A program made the position numbers and the translations under genes. A stretch of 42,410 bases of DNA, from contig JAUYTN010000060.1 in assembly GCA_030695205.1 (NCBI GenBank), positions 1-42,410 of the forward strand, written 5' to 3'. This document shows positions 31,231 through 39,604 of the stretch, one piece after another (position 1 is the stretch's first letter; each line of letters opens with the position of its first letter). The stretch comes from Burkholderiaceae bacterium. Its GTDB lineage: Bacteria > Pseudomonadota > Gammaproteobacteria > Burkholderiales > Burkholderiaceae_C. Below the pieces are notes generated by a model. It did not search any database. It was not told where the DNA came from and saw nothing but the letters and a program-made list of their open reading frames with translations.

Positions 31231-31260
31231 GGCTGCCCGGTGTTGACGCACCGGGCAGCC
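31231..31260. repeat. Perfect 12-bp-stem hairpin
   Basis: GGCTGCCCGGTG (31231-31242) pairs with CACCGGGCAGCC (31249-31260) around TTGACG. There is no T tract. It lies in the gap between antirepressor 2 and the CII-like gene and may be a rho-dependent stop, an RNA-stability element or a protein-binding site. Confidence 0.7.
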
Positions 31261-31355
31261 AGGCAGCAGGGCGCGCGGCCCCACCACCGACTAGCAATCA
31301 CAGGTTAAGCCGCATGCCCCGAACTGGATAGGTGAAGGTTCAAGGGGGATTCACT

Positions 31356-31820
31356 ATGGCCGAGCGGCCTGTTACCGACGTTTTTGACGCTTTTCGCCGG
31401 GTGGTGCACGACTACCCGAAGGGGGTGGAGAAGCTGGCGAGCCGGATGGCGATGTCGCCGGCCGTGCTCTACAACAAGGCCAACAATAACGAATCGAGCC
31501 ACCACAAGCCGACTCTGGGCGACGCCGTTCTGGCTTCGCTGGCCACGGGCGACCACCGCATTTTGCATGCCTTTGCTTCGACGCTGGGCGAGGTGTGCAT
31601 TCCGCTGCCCGATCTTTCCAAGGTTTCCGACACTGCTTTACTGGAGCTGATCACCAATATCGGCGCGGAAAGCGGCGATTTCCACCGCGCGATTGCCGAC
31701 GGCATGGCTGACCGCCTTTACCGCCGGGCAGAACACGCGCGGGTGAAGGCGGAGGCGTATTCGTTCATCGCGGCGATCTGCGAGTCGGTGTCGCGGCTGG
31801 AGGGGCTGATCGATGGCTAA
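31356..31820 (+). CDS. CII-like phage regulatory protein (CP76 family)
   Basis: 154 residues from the ATG at 31356, preceded by CAAGGGGG. VFDAFRRVVHDYPKGVEKLA, SPAVLYNKANNN, HKPTLGDAVLASLATGDHRI and an ASTLGEV segment are the hallmarks of the CP76/CII family. It is the first gene of the early operon and probably controls early or lysogeny promoters. No CI or Cro homologue was recognised nearby. Confidence 0.82.
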   Translation: MAERPVTDVFDAFRRVVHDYPKGVEKLASRMAMSPAVLYNKANNNESSHHKPTLGDAVLASLATGDHRILHAFASTLGEVCIPLPDLSKVSDTALLELITNIGAESGDFHRAIADGMADRLYRRAEHARVKAEAYSFIAAICESVSRLEGLIDG

Positions 31821-32022
31821 GCCTGCCAACCCACCCACCCGCCGGCCGATGCCGGCATCGCTGGCCAAGCGCGGTTTTACGGGGGTGACGCACAACCTGC
31901 AGCCGGGCCAGGAGGTGAACTGGGTGACGCCGCTTTTCTGGGCGTTTCGCGAGGAGCTGGAGGCGCGGTTTCTGAAGCCGGCGCCACGACCCGCGGCTGC
32001 GCTGGAACCCGAGCAGGGATGA
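31813..32022 (+). CDS. Small protein after the CII-like gene
   Basis: 69 residues, overlapping the CII-like gene by 8 bp. Pro/Arg-rich start, then GVTHNLQPGQEVNWVTPLFW and a helix FREELEARFL. No family recognised. Confidence 0.68.
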   Translation: MAKPANPPTRRPMPASLAKRGFTGVTHNLQPGQEVNWVTPLFWAFREELEARFLKPAPRPAAALEPEQG

Positions 32023-32103
32023 ATCCGATTTTTTGACTACTGCCGGCGGCGGGCTGTCCCGTGTTCGCCGCCGCAGCCTGGGATACGGGACGAGGAGTGT
32101 GTC

Positions 32104-32775
32104 ATGAACGTGATGAAGCGGTATCTGACAGAGGCGCAGCAGGGAGAGCTGCTGCGGACGATCAACAAGCATGCGGGCCTGCTGGCGCGACGCGATTCGG
32201 CATGGACGCGGCTGCTGCAGAGCACCGGCATGCGGCTGCACGAGCTGGTGACGATGACAGTGGGCGATGCCGAATCGGCGCTGCGCACGGGCCATGTGTT
32301 CGTGCCGAAGGAGCGCCGCAAGGGGTACAGCAGGGGCACGGCGAAGGATCACAGCTACCTGGTGACGGAACCGGTGCGCCGCGCGCTGCTGGATCTGCTG
32401 GCGGTGCGCCGGGAGCAGGGGCATGCGGACATCATGTCCGCCCCGCTGGTGATGAGCCGCAAGCATGTGGGGGTGACGGCGCGGGCATTTGAGCAGCGCT
32501 GCGCGATGTGGGCCGAGCTGGCCGGGCTGGGCGAGAAGGTGAGCCCGCACTGGTTTCGCCACACCCGGGCGATGAACATCATGCGGCGCAGCACATCGCA
32601 CGACCCGCGCGGGGTGGTGCAGGCCGCGCTGGGCCACGCCTCGATCGCCAGCACCGGGATCTATACGCAGATCACCAAGGAAGACATGGACGCCGCGCTG
32701 CGCGAGGTGGACGGCCAGCCGCGGCTGCGCAAGCGCGAGCTGCGCCGGGCTTATGAGGGGAGGGTGGGGGCATGA
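32104..32775 (+). CDS. Tyrosine recombinase, catalytic domain only
   Basis: 223 residues, with GACGAGGAG before the ATG. All catalytic landmarks are present: Arg I in STGMRLHELVT (about residue 43), HWFRHTRA (about 157), LGHAS (about 180), and the nucleophile in TGIYTQ (Tyr about 189). The N-terminal core-binding (SAM-like) domain of integrases is missing, since the catalytic domain begins almost at once. It may work with a partner protein or as a resolvase-type enzyme. An inverted repeat lies just upstream (32056-32091). Confidence 0.85.
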   Translation: MNVMKRYLTEAQQGELLRTINKHAGLLARRDSAWTRLLQSTGMRLHELVTMTVGDAESALRTGHVFVPKERRKGYSRGTAKDHSYLVTEPVRRALLDLLAVRREQGHADIMSAPLVMSRKHVGVTARAFEQRCAMWAELAGLGEKVSPHWFRHTRAMNIMRRSTSHDPRGVVQAALGHASIASTGIYTQITKEDMDAALREVDGQPRLRKRELRRAYEGRVGA

Positions 32776-33002
32776 GCACTGTTTCTGTTGAAGTGAATGT
32801 GGGTGAGGTGCTGCGCCAGCTCGACGACAGCGATCTTGAGTCGCATGGGCTGGTGAGGGCTTCGCGCTCAGAAATCGGCGCTCACCACGAGGCGCTGTTC
32901 GCCGCCGCCGAGCGCGGCGACTGCGCAGCCACCTTTGCCGCCGCCGAGCAGATTGCCTGGGCGATGTACGGCCGAATCCTGACGGGGAGGGCTGCAGCAT
33001 GA
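32772..33002 (+). CDS. Small early protein
   Basis: 76 residues, ATGA overlap with the recombinase gene. DLESHGLVRASRSE and a helical C-terminus with AAAERGDCAATFAAAEQIAW. No family recognised; part of the coupled early operon. Confidence 0.7.
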   Translation: MSTVSVEVNVGEVLRQLDDSDLESHGLVRASRSEIGAHHEALFAAAERGDCAATFAAAEQIAWAMYGRILTGRAAA

Positions 33003-33496
33003 GCGCCGCCGATCTGGAAGAACACGCCGTGGAACTGAAGGCCGACCCGCTTGAGCAGGAGCGTCCGCCCGAGCTCGAGGCGGCGCTGGACCAGCGCGTG
33101 GAAGTGAAGATGACGGTGCGCCGCCGCGACCTGGAAAAGCTGCACGCCTTTATGCACGGCGACGAGTGGGAGCGCGGGCAGGCGGTGCGCTCGCAGGAGT
33201 TGGAAAAGTGCCTGCAGAGCCTGGTGTGGTGCGTGGACATTGCGCGCGGCGCCGACTACAGCACGGCGGTGTCGGTCGCCCGCTTTCTGGCCAGCCTTTA
33301 CAACGGCCACCGGGTGCAGGCGGACGTGTCGCGGATCTTCAACTACGACGACGAGCACTTTTCGCACCTGATGAACGTGCTGCACCTGTGCCACGAGACG
33401 CACCGCGAGCCGCATACCTTCATCAAGAACGGCGGGACGATCTTCGAGGAGATCATCGCCCGCCACGGGATGGAAAAGCGCAGGAGGAAATCATGA
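32999..33496 (+). CDS. Early protein, unknown function
   Basis: 165 residues, ATGA overlap on both sides. The first 45 residues are acidic. The rest is a compact helical domain (SLVWCVDIARGADYSTAVSV, RFLASLYNGHRVQADVSRIF, LMNVLHLCHETHREPHTFIK) seen in many early proteins of proteobacterial phages. Function unknown. Confidence 0.78.
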   Translation: MSAADLEEHAVELKADPLEQERPPELEAALDQRVEVKMTVRRRDLEKLHAFMHGDEWERGQAVRSQELEKCLQSLVWCVDIARGADYSTAVSVARFLASLYNGHRVQADVSRIFNYDDEHFSHLMNVLHLCHETHREPHTFIKNGGTIFEEIIARHGMEKRRRKS

Positions 33497-33801
33497 GCGC
33501 CGCCGCCCAGTGCAAGCCGCGCCGGTTCGGCGACAGCATCAGCCCGGTGAACGCCGACATCCACGATTCCACCCGCCTGCTGGTGGAGGCGGTGGACACG
33601 CTTGACCGGCTGGGCCTTTCGGTGATTACGGTGCAGGCCGACCGCCGCCGCAACAAGCGGGTGATGGTTGAGTACAGCCCGGCATGCGACGCGCTGGACG
33701 GCGTGGCGTGCATGAGCAACCCGGAGTTCACCACCTGGTCGGCCAACCGCTACGGCATCGAGATCCGCTGGATGCGCATGTCGAAGGAGGCCGCGGCATG
33801 A
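33493..33801 (+). CDS. Small early protein
   Basis: 102 residues, coupled at both ends. Contains STRLLVEAVDTLDRLGLSVI and a beta part with VMVEYSPACDAL. No family recognised. Confidence 0.68.
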   Translation: MSAAAQCKPRRFGDSISPVNADIHDSTRLLVEAVDTLDRLGLSVITVQADRRRNKRVMVEYSPACDALDGVACMSNPEFTTWSANRYGIEIRWMRMSKEAAA

Positions 33802-34073
33802 CGATCATTCTGCCCGAGGGTACGGTGGACGCCTGGCAGGCCGCGATCGCCGAAGCCAACCACGGCGAGTGGGATGCGCTGGCGACCGATCTGCTGCACG
33901 CGGCGGCGAGCGAGCCGGACTACGCGCTGCGCGACGACCTGCTGACGCTGGCGCTGGTGGCCTGCGAGCTGGCCGACCAGATCATGGAGACGGTGCGCAT
34001 CTTCCGCCTGGATGAGCCGGAGCGTGCCGCTGCATTTCATCCTGCCCAGCTGGGGCTGGAGGTGTGCGGATGA
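33798..34073 (+). CDS. Small acidic early protein
   Basis: 91 residues, helical and acidic (WDALATDLLHAAASEPDYAL). Acidic small early proteins sometimes mimic DNA, but nothing here is diagnostic. Coupled by ATGA overlaps. Confidence 0.68.
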   Translation: MTIILPEGTVDAWQAAIAEANHGEWDALATDLLHAAASEPDYALRDDLLTLALVACELADQIMETVRIFRLDEPERAAAFHPAQLGLEVCG

Positions 34074-34270
34074 AACTGACCACCCACGACGAAGTGAAAA
34101 CGATCCACGCACTGCGCAAGACGGCGCGCGAGGCGGGGCTGTTTGTGGTGGAAAAGGCCGACGCCTTTTTGCTCTACCGTGAAACCCCGCCGCAGAACGT
34201 GCTGGTGGGCAAGCGCTCGACGCTGGACGGTTTGAAGCGCCTGGTGCGCAGCGCCGCCGGCAAGCATTGA
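34070..34270 (+). CDS. Small basic early protein
   Basis: 66 residues from the ATG at 34070. HDEVKTIHALRKTAREAGLF then a beta hairpin (KADAFLLYRETPPQNVLVGK). Basic C-terminus. No family recognised. Confidence 0.65.
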   Translation: MKLTTHDEVKTIHALRKTAREAGLFVVEKADAFLLYRETPPQNVLVGKRSTLDGLKRLVRSAAGKH

Positions 34271-34284
34271 ACAAGGGAGGAATC

Positions 34285-34815
34285 ATGCACGCAACAATCC
34301 AGACGGCGAGCGGGCGCTACGCCAACCTCGTCGCTCCGCTGCCGCACCACATCGACATCGGCGACATTGCGCACGCGCTGTCGAACATCTGCCGCTTTGG
34401 CGGACATACCCGCGAGTTCTATTCGGTGGCCCAGCACTCGGTGCTGGTGAGCCGCATCGTGCCGCACGAGCATGCGCTGGCGGCGCTGCTTCACGACGCC
34501 GCCGAGGCTTACGTGGGCGACGTGACACTGCCGCTGAAGCAGCTGCTGCCGGACTACCGCACCATCGAGGCGTCGATCTGGCGCGCGATTGCCAGCAGCT
34601 TTGACCTCCCTGCCGACCTGCCTGCCTGCGTGAAGCGTGCCGACCTGGTGCTGCTTGCAACCGAGCGCCGCGACCTGATGAAGGAGCAGGACACGCCGTG
34701 GCCGGTGCTGGATGGCGTGCCGCCGCTGCCGGCGCCGATCGATCCCTGGCCGCCAAGCCACGCGCGCGCCATGTTTGTGATGCGGTACTGGGACTTGCGG
34801 AAGGAGGCAGCATGA
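34285..34815 (+). CDS. HD-domain phosphohydrolase (YfbR-like)
   Basis: 176 residues, with AAGGGAGG before the ATG. Metal-binding HD residues lie in QHSVLVSRIV (about 49), LLHDAAEAYVGDV (HD about 73) and a later CVKRADLVLLATE (Asp about 119). Related enzymes are 5'-deoxynucleotidases such as YfbR. In a phage this would adjust nucleotide pools during replication. The stop overlaps the next start. Confidence 0.82.
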   Translation: MHATIQTASGRYANLVAPLPHHIDIGDIAHALSNICRFGGHTREFYSVAQHSVLVSRIVPHEHALAALLHDAAEAYVGDVTLPLKQLLPDYRTIEASIWRAIASSFDLPADLPACVKRADLVLLATERRDLMKEQDTPWPVLDGVPPLPAPIDPWPPSHARAMFVMRYWDLRKEAA

Positions 34816-34925
34816 GCCCATTCGATATTTTCATCATCGTCGCCGGCTTCGCCAGCGTGATCGGCGACATCTTCAGCGCGGACCGTGCGCTGTATCACCG
34901 GATGCAGGACGGGGGTGGGGTATGA
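34812..34925 (+). CDS. Very small membrane protein
   Basis: 37 residues, a single hydrophobic segment (FDIFIIVAGFASVIGDIF) and a polar tail. ATGA overlaps with both neighbours support coding. Confidence 0.62.
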   Translation: MSPFDIFIIVAGFASVIGDIFSADRALYHRMQDGGGV

Positions 34926-35140
34926 GCGAGCAACAGCATGACGCGGTGAACCACCCCAAGCACTACACGGCACACCCGAGCGGCGTGGAGTGTATCCAGG
35001 TGACGGAGCACATGGGGTTCAACCTGGGCAACGCGGTGAAGTACATCTGGCGCGCCGACCTGAAGGCTGACGCGATTGAGGACTTGAAGAAGGCGCGCTG
35101 GTACATCGATCGCGAACTAAAAAAGCGGGGTGCTGCATGA
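34922..35140 (+). CDS. DUF3310 protein
   Basis: 72 residues. VNHPKHYTAHPSGVECIQV, NLGNAVKYIWRADLK and LKKARWYIDRELKK are the DUF3310 signature, found in many phages near replication or nucleotide genes. No biochemical role is established. Confidence 0.88.
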   Translation: MSEQQHDAVNHPKHYTAHPSGVECIQVTEHMGFNLGNAVKYIWRADLKADAIEDLKKARWYIDRELKKRGAA

Positions 35141-35343
35141 GACTCGATTTCAATTCAAAGGGGGCGTGGAAGCACGCGCTGCCTTTCGACGAACGTGACA
35201 TCGATCTGGTAATGGACAAGGCCGGGCCGCTGGCCGTGCTGTGCGGTGCGAAGGCGCGCATTGTCGGCGAGATTGGGGAGGTCTGCTTTTACTACGAGGA
35301 AGGCCGCGGCTGGTATGCAGCGAGAAAGGGCGGTGAGGCATGA
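35137..35343 (+). CDS. Small early protein
   Basis: 68 residues, coupled at both ends. AWKHALPFDERDIDLVMDKA then a beta-rich half with CFYYEEGRGWYAAR. No family recognised. Confidence 0.68.
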   Translation: MRLDFNSKGAWKHALPFDERDIDLVMDKAGPLAVLCGAKARIVGEIGEVCFYYEEGRGWYAARKGGEA

Positions 35344-35807
35344 GAAAACGCGGCGCCCACTTCAAGAACAAAGGCCGGCGCGACCCCGGCGCGTGGCTGC
35401 AGGCGATTGGCATGCAGCAGCCGCTGACTCAGGAGCAGATCGACGACCTGGGGCTGGCGGTTCACCTGGCGATTGAGCGGCTGCGCACGGGCAACCCGAT
35501 CGAGGGCGACTGGCACACGCTGGCGGCGGCGGTGAACGTGAGCATGGTGCTGTGCGAGAAAGGCGTGGGGGCGGAACTCATGCCGGACATTCTGACGGCA
35601 CAGGACGCGCTGCTGCGGATATTCGACCGCCACACGGCCACCGGCCGCTGGGCCTTCGACGGCCCGGCCTATAAGGCACTGACGCGCGCGGTGGAAATCC
35701 ACGAGGCGCACGCCGCGGCGATCACCCGCGACGGGGCACGGGCGGCGATGTTGGAGGTACGCCGGCGGGCGGCGCGGGGCGAGGTTTTGAATCGGGTGCC
35801 GGCATGA
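35340..35807 (+). CDS. Early protein, unknown
   Basis: 155 residues, mostly helical. A basic N-terminus (KRGAHFKNKGRRDPGAWLQA) precedes helices that include DWHTLAAAVNVSMVLCEKGV. A similar helical domain occurs in many early phage proteins; function unknown. Coupled by ATGA overlaps. Confidence 0.72.
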   Translation: MRKRGAHFKNKGRRDPGAWLQAIGMQQPLTQEQIDDLGLAVHLAIERLRTGNPIEGDWHTLAAAVNVSMVLCEKGVGAELMPDILTAQDALLRIFDRHTATGRWAFDGPAYKALTRAVEIHEAHAAAITRDGARAAMLEVRRRAARGEVLNRVPA

Positions 35808-36019
35808 AGGCGCCGGACAAATCCGCGATCGACTCGGTGTTCACCGCGATGCAACCCCGCTGCTTTTACCGCCCACGCGATCTGGCGGCGGAGGCGAAGG
35901 TGGGCCGCTCGTCGATCTACCGGGCGCTGTATTCGCTGCTTGCCGGGCGGGTGGTGGACCAGGTGAAGTGCGGCCGGCGCTCGCTTTACATCACGCGTCA
36001 GGGGGGGCTTTTTGAATGA
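35804..36019 (+). CDS. Winged helix-turn-helix DNA-binding protein
   Basis: 71 residues. YRPRDLAAEAKVGRSSIYRA is a clear helix-turn-helix and the following SLLAGRVVDQVKCGRRSLYI a wing. Likely a regulator or replication-associated DNA-binding protein, since it lies two genes before the primase-helicase. Confidence 0.72.
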   Translation: MKAPDKSAIDSVFTAMQPRCFYRPRDLAAEAKVGRSSIYRALYSLLAGRVVDQVKCGRRSLYITRQGGLFE

Positions 36020-36429
36020 TGGCTCACCCGAATCAATTCCCCTCTGTTCTTCCTGCCGCACTGGCTGCCTTCTCCGACGATGGGCGGCTGTACCGGGCTT
36101 ACAACCACGTGGTGGCGGCGCTGTCTGGCGCGGTGCTTCTGGTGCCGATGTATCTGGTGCGCGGCGATCTTTCGGGGGTGGTGGATGGCTGCCCGGTGCC
36201 GTGGGAGGAGGTGGACGACGTGCTGCGCATGGCGCCGGCGGCGACGCATGACTTCGACTTTGCATCCGAGCCCTACAGCCCGCTGGTGATGGGGCTGGCG
36301 GATCTGTTTCCGGGGCGGTGGAGCCTGGATTTTGTGAATATCAACCGCAGTTCGCACCATGCCTGGCGTTTGCAGCATGCGTGCGGGCCGAGGTTCGCCT
36401 GCACGGCGGACCGGGTCTATCAGGGGTAA
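36016..36429 (+). CDS. Early protein, unknown
   Basis: 137 residues, overlapping the previous stop. RAYNHVVAALSGAVLLVPMY and PYSPLVMGLADLFPGRWSLD are the recognisable blocks; the mixed alpha/beta layout suggests a folded enzyme-like or binding domain. No family recognised. Confidence 0.65.
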   Translation: MMAHPNQFPSVLPAALAAFSDDGRLYRAYNHVVAALSGAVLLVPMYLVRGDLSGVVDGCPVPWEEVDDVLRMAPAATHDFDFASEPYSPLVMGLADLFPGRWSLDFVNINRSSHHAWRLQHACGPRFACTADRVYQG

Positions 36430-36433
36430 GCGG

Positions 36434-39178
36434 GTGGCATCAATCGACGAACTCAAGCAGAAGATCGATCTGCACGACCTGGCGGAAAAGCTGGGCATCA
36501 AACGGGGCAAGGGCGGGGAGAAGGCGAACTATCACTCGCCGCACCACGACGACAAGAGCCCGAGCCTGTCGATCTTTAAGGGCGGCAAGGCGTGGAAGGA
36601 TTTCTCCGGCGACGAGGGCGGCTCGTGCATCGATCTGGTGATGTACACGAAGGGCTTTGCCGATGTGGTGGACGCGGTGAAGTTTTTGCATGAGCTGTAT
36701 GGGTTTTCGATGGAGCGGCCGGCGTCGAACGAGCCGGCGAAGCCGAAGAGCACGGTGGAATACATCGCGGACCGCTGCCTGGAGAACCGGCTGCCGGCGC
36801 TGGCATACCTGACGGGGCGCGGGATCAGCGAGGCGGTGGCGCGGCGGGCGATGGAGAAGGGCAGCGTGGGTTTCAACGACTGGCGCAGCCCGAAGGCGCC
36901 GGCGGGCGAGCCTGGCCACGGCGGGCCGGCGGCGGCGTTTATTGTGAAGACGCTGAACCCGGGCCACGTGGTGGCAGTGGACATGCGCTACCTGGACCCG
37001 GCGCTGAATGGCGGGGTGAAGACGCAGACGCAGGGGGAGAAGTTCGGCTACGGCTGGACCAGTGACATCAAGCGGCTGCGCTCGGCGCACACGGTGGTGG
37101 TGGTGGAAAGCCCGATCAATGCGCTGAGTGTGGAGACGGCGAACCTGCCGGGCTATGGGGCGTTTGCGGTGCGCGGGCTGAACGTGGGCGCGATCGACTG
37201 GCGCTGGATGATGGGCAAGCGGGTGCTGGTGTGCATGGACAACGACGAGCCTTTTCCCGATGGCCACCAGAAGGCGGGCCATCGGCCGGGGCCGGAGGCG
37301 GCGTGGCAGCTGCACGAGCTGCTGCTGGGGCTGAATATTTCGGCGCTGTTTATCGACCAGAGCGAGTGGGAGGTGAACGACGTCAATGATTTTTTGAAGG
37401 CGTCGGGGCCCTACGAGCTGGGGCTGGCGCTGAAGCGGGTGGAGTCGTGGCTGATTCCAGGCATGCCGGGCAGCGGCGACAGCAAGGGCAAGCCGCGGGT
37501 GTTTTTGCCGGGGCACGACTTTGCGCGCTACTGGCGGTTTCGGGTGAAGGACGATTTCACGTCGCTGATCACCGAGATGAAGAAGGACGACGAGGCGGGG
37601 ACGGAGACGCCGATCTTCAAGGAGCTGGCCGGATTCCGCGTGGCCAGCGTGTCGCGGGTGTCGATCGCCGGCGCGACCAGTGTGATGACGGGCGACCCGG
37701 ACAGCCAGCCGACGGTGATGTTTGCGGTGAGCGTGCAGGTGCCGCGGCATGGGCCGAAGCTGATCCGACGCGTGCTGGAAGACGAGAAGCTGCACAACAC
37801 GGAACAGTGGGAGAAATTCGGCCCTATCTGGGACAAGGGAAACTTCAAGCGGATGGTGAACATTCTGGAGCGCACCGCGCACCTGGGCGCACGCAACGCG
37901 GTGAATTTTGTGGGGCTGGCGTGGCGCAACGGGGCGCTGGTGGTGAACGAGGGTCCGGACTGCTATTTCACCGAGCCGGACAAGCAGTGCCCGTACCACA
38001 ATCTGACCTTCCCCTCTGGATCGCGTCAGGATGCGATGAAAGTGATCGGGGCATACCAGAACACCTTCCAGAAAAACGCGGCGCTGCTGGCCCTTGTATG
38101 GGCCTTAGGCGGCCACCTCAAGGTTTTTCTGGGGTTTTGGCCGCACATGATCCTGCAGGCGAGGAAGGGCGCGGGCAAATCGACGCTGGTGAAGCGGCTG
38201 GAACGGACCATCGCTATGACGATGTTTTCCGGGCAGAGCCTGCAGACGGAGTTTCGCCTTCTGACGTCGATCAGCCACACGTCGCACCCGGTGGGGTGGG
38301 AGGAGCTGTCGGCGCGCAAGCAGGAGATCATCGACAAGGCGGTGGGCATGCTGCAGGAGAACTATCAGTACACGCTGAGCCGCCGCGGTTCGGATATGAC
38401 GGAATACCTGCTCTCCGCCCCGGTGCTGCTGGCCGGCGAGGACGTGCCGGTGCGCAGCCTGCTGGGCAAGGTGGTGCAGACGGTGCTGAAGGACAAGGGG
38501 CCGATGATGCCGGACGACCTGCCTTCCTTTCCGCTGCGGCAGTGGCTGGAGTTTCTGTCCACGCTGAACAAGACGCAGGTGATGCAGACCTACAACGAGC
38601 TGCGCGCATTTTGCCAGGCCCACAGCCGCAGCAGCGAGGACGGCGCGAAGCGGATGGCGGGCAACTACGCCGCGATCGTGACGGCCTGGCGGCTGCTGTG
38701 CGAATTTGCCGGCGCCGACCACGACATGGGCGACTTCGAATTCGATGTGATGGGGGTGATGAACGAGCACGTGTCGGAGACCGTGGCCGACCGCGAGCCG
38801 TGGGTGTGGATCCTCGAGATCCTGCTCAGCGAGATTTCCGCCGGCAACTACCGCCACCCCTTTACCTGGGACGAGATCGACGGCAACGACGTGCTGATGG
38901 TGCGCACCAGCCACGTGATGGACCACATCGCCCACACCAACAGCCTGCGCGACAAGTGGAACGCGCTGCCGGTGAAGAGCGACCGCATCTTCAAGCGCCA
39001 GATCCTCGAGGCGGGCGTGCTGTGCAAGGACATCGACGGAAAGATGGTGGAGTTCGAACGGACGATCCGGGGCAGACGCGAGGCGCACCTGGTGGGCATC
39101 GATATGAAGCAGCTGGAGCTGTATGGGTTGTATGCGGGGCCGTCGGTGGCGACGGATCGGGAGACGTATGGACGTTGA
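36434..39178 (+). CDS. DNA primase-helicase
   Basis: 914 residues from the GTG at 36434. The N-terminal CHC2-like domain (YHSPHHDDKSPSLSIF, WKDFSGDEGGSCIDLV) lacks the usual zinc Cys residues. A TOPRIM domain follows (VVVVESPINALSVE about 219; VLVCMDNDEP about 263-272). The C-terminal half has Walker A ARKGAGKST (about 575) and a LLAGEDVPV-type Walker B-region segment (about 668). It would prime and unwind phage DNA. No phage DNA polymerase was seen, so host polymerase is probably used. It is the only clear replication protein in the window. Confidence 0.88.
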   Translation: MASIDELKQKIDLHDLAEKLGIKRGKGGEKANYHSPHHDDKSPSLSIFKGGKAWKDFSGDEGGSCIDLVMYTKGFADVVDAVKFLHELYGFSMERPASNEPAKPKSTVEYIADRCLENRLPALAYLTGRGISEAVARRAMEKGSVGFNDWRSPKAPAGEPGHGGPAAAFIVKTLNPGHVVAVDMRYLDPALNGGVKTQTQGEKFGYGWTSDIKRLRSAHTVVVVESPINALSVETANLPGYGAFAVRGLNVGAIDWRWMMGKRVLVCMDNDEPFPDGHQKAGHRPGPEAAWQLHELLLGLNISALFIDQSEWEVNDVNDFLKASGPYELGLALKRVESWLIPGMPGSGDSKGKPRVFLPGHDFARYWRFRVKDDFTSLITEMKKDDEAGTETPIFKELAGFRVASVSRVSIAGATSVMTGDPDSQPTVMFAVSVQVPRHGPKLIRRVLEDEKLHNTEQWEKFGPIWDKGNFKRMVNILERTAHLGARNAVNFVGLAWRNGALVVNEGPDCYFTEPDKQCPYHNLTFPSGSRQDAMKVIGAYQNTFQKNAALLALVWALGGHLKVFLGFWPHMILQARKGAGKSTLVKRLERTIAMTMFSGQSLQTEFRLLTSISHTSHPVGWEELSARKQEIIDKAVGMLQENYQYTLSRRGSDMTEYLLSAPVLLAGEDVPVRSLLGKVVQTVLKDKGPMMPDDLPSFPLRQWLEFLSTLNKTQVMQTYNELRAFCQAHSRSSEDGAKRMAGNYAAIVTAWRLLCEFAGADHDMGDFEFDVMGVMNEHVSETVADREPWVWILEILLSEISAGNYRHPFTWDEIDGNDVLMVRTSHVMDHIAHTNSLRDKWNALPVKSDRIFKRQILEAGVLCKDIDGKMVEFERTIRGRREAHLVGIDMKQLELYGLYAGPSVATDRETYGR

Positions 39179-39188
39179 GGAGAGGGAA

Positions 39189-39410
39189 ATGAAGACATGC
39201 AAGGACGAGAAAGAGCTTCAGCAGCGGGTTGCCCTGAATCTCGCTGCCATCAAAAGAACCGTGCCGGTTATCGAGAGCGCGGTGGAGGACGACGACACTG
39301 CTCTGGCCATCGAGGAAATAGACAACCTGCTGTCGCAGGCTCGCGGGCTGGAGGCGATGGTGGCAGAGGCCAAGCAACACGGCTTCACGTTGAGCGAGGT
39401 GCCGTCATGA
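39189..39410 (+). CDS. Small helical protein after the primase
   Basis: 73 residues from the ATG at 39189, with GAGGAGAGGGAA upstream; an ATG at 39168 is possible. Two helices (LNLAAIKRTVPVIESAVE, LAIEEIDNLLSQARGLEAM). No family recognised. Confidence 0.68.
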   Translation: MKTCKDEKELQQRVALNLAAIKRTVPVIESAVEDDDTALAIEEIDNLLSQARGLEAMVAEAKQHGFTLSEVPS

Positions 39411-39604
39411 AGATCGACCTGATCGGGATGATTCTGAACAATGCGGGTCGGCGCTGCTTCGATGGCGCGATCATCGACGACGACGGCAAGCAACTGGATG
39501 CCGCGCACTCGCTGGACTACATGATCATGGAATACGCAAAGGTGCGGAACGGTGGCGAATCATCGACGGTGGTTGTGTCCCGGTACGTGGTGGAAAAGAA
39601 ATGA
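39407..39604 (+). CDS. Small early protein
   Basis: 65 residues, ATGA overlap at both ends. Contains LIGMILNNAGRRCFDGAIID and a short C-terminal strand. No family recognised. Confidence 0.66.
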   Translation: MKIDLIGMILNNAGRRCFDGAIIDDDGKQLDAAHSLDYMIMEYAKVRNGGESSTVVVSRYVVEKK

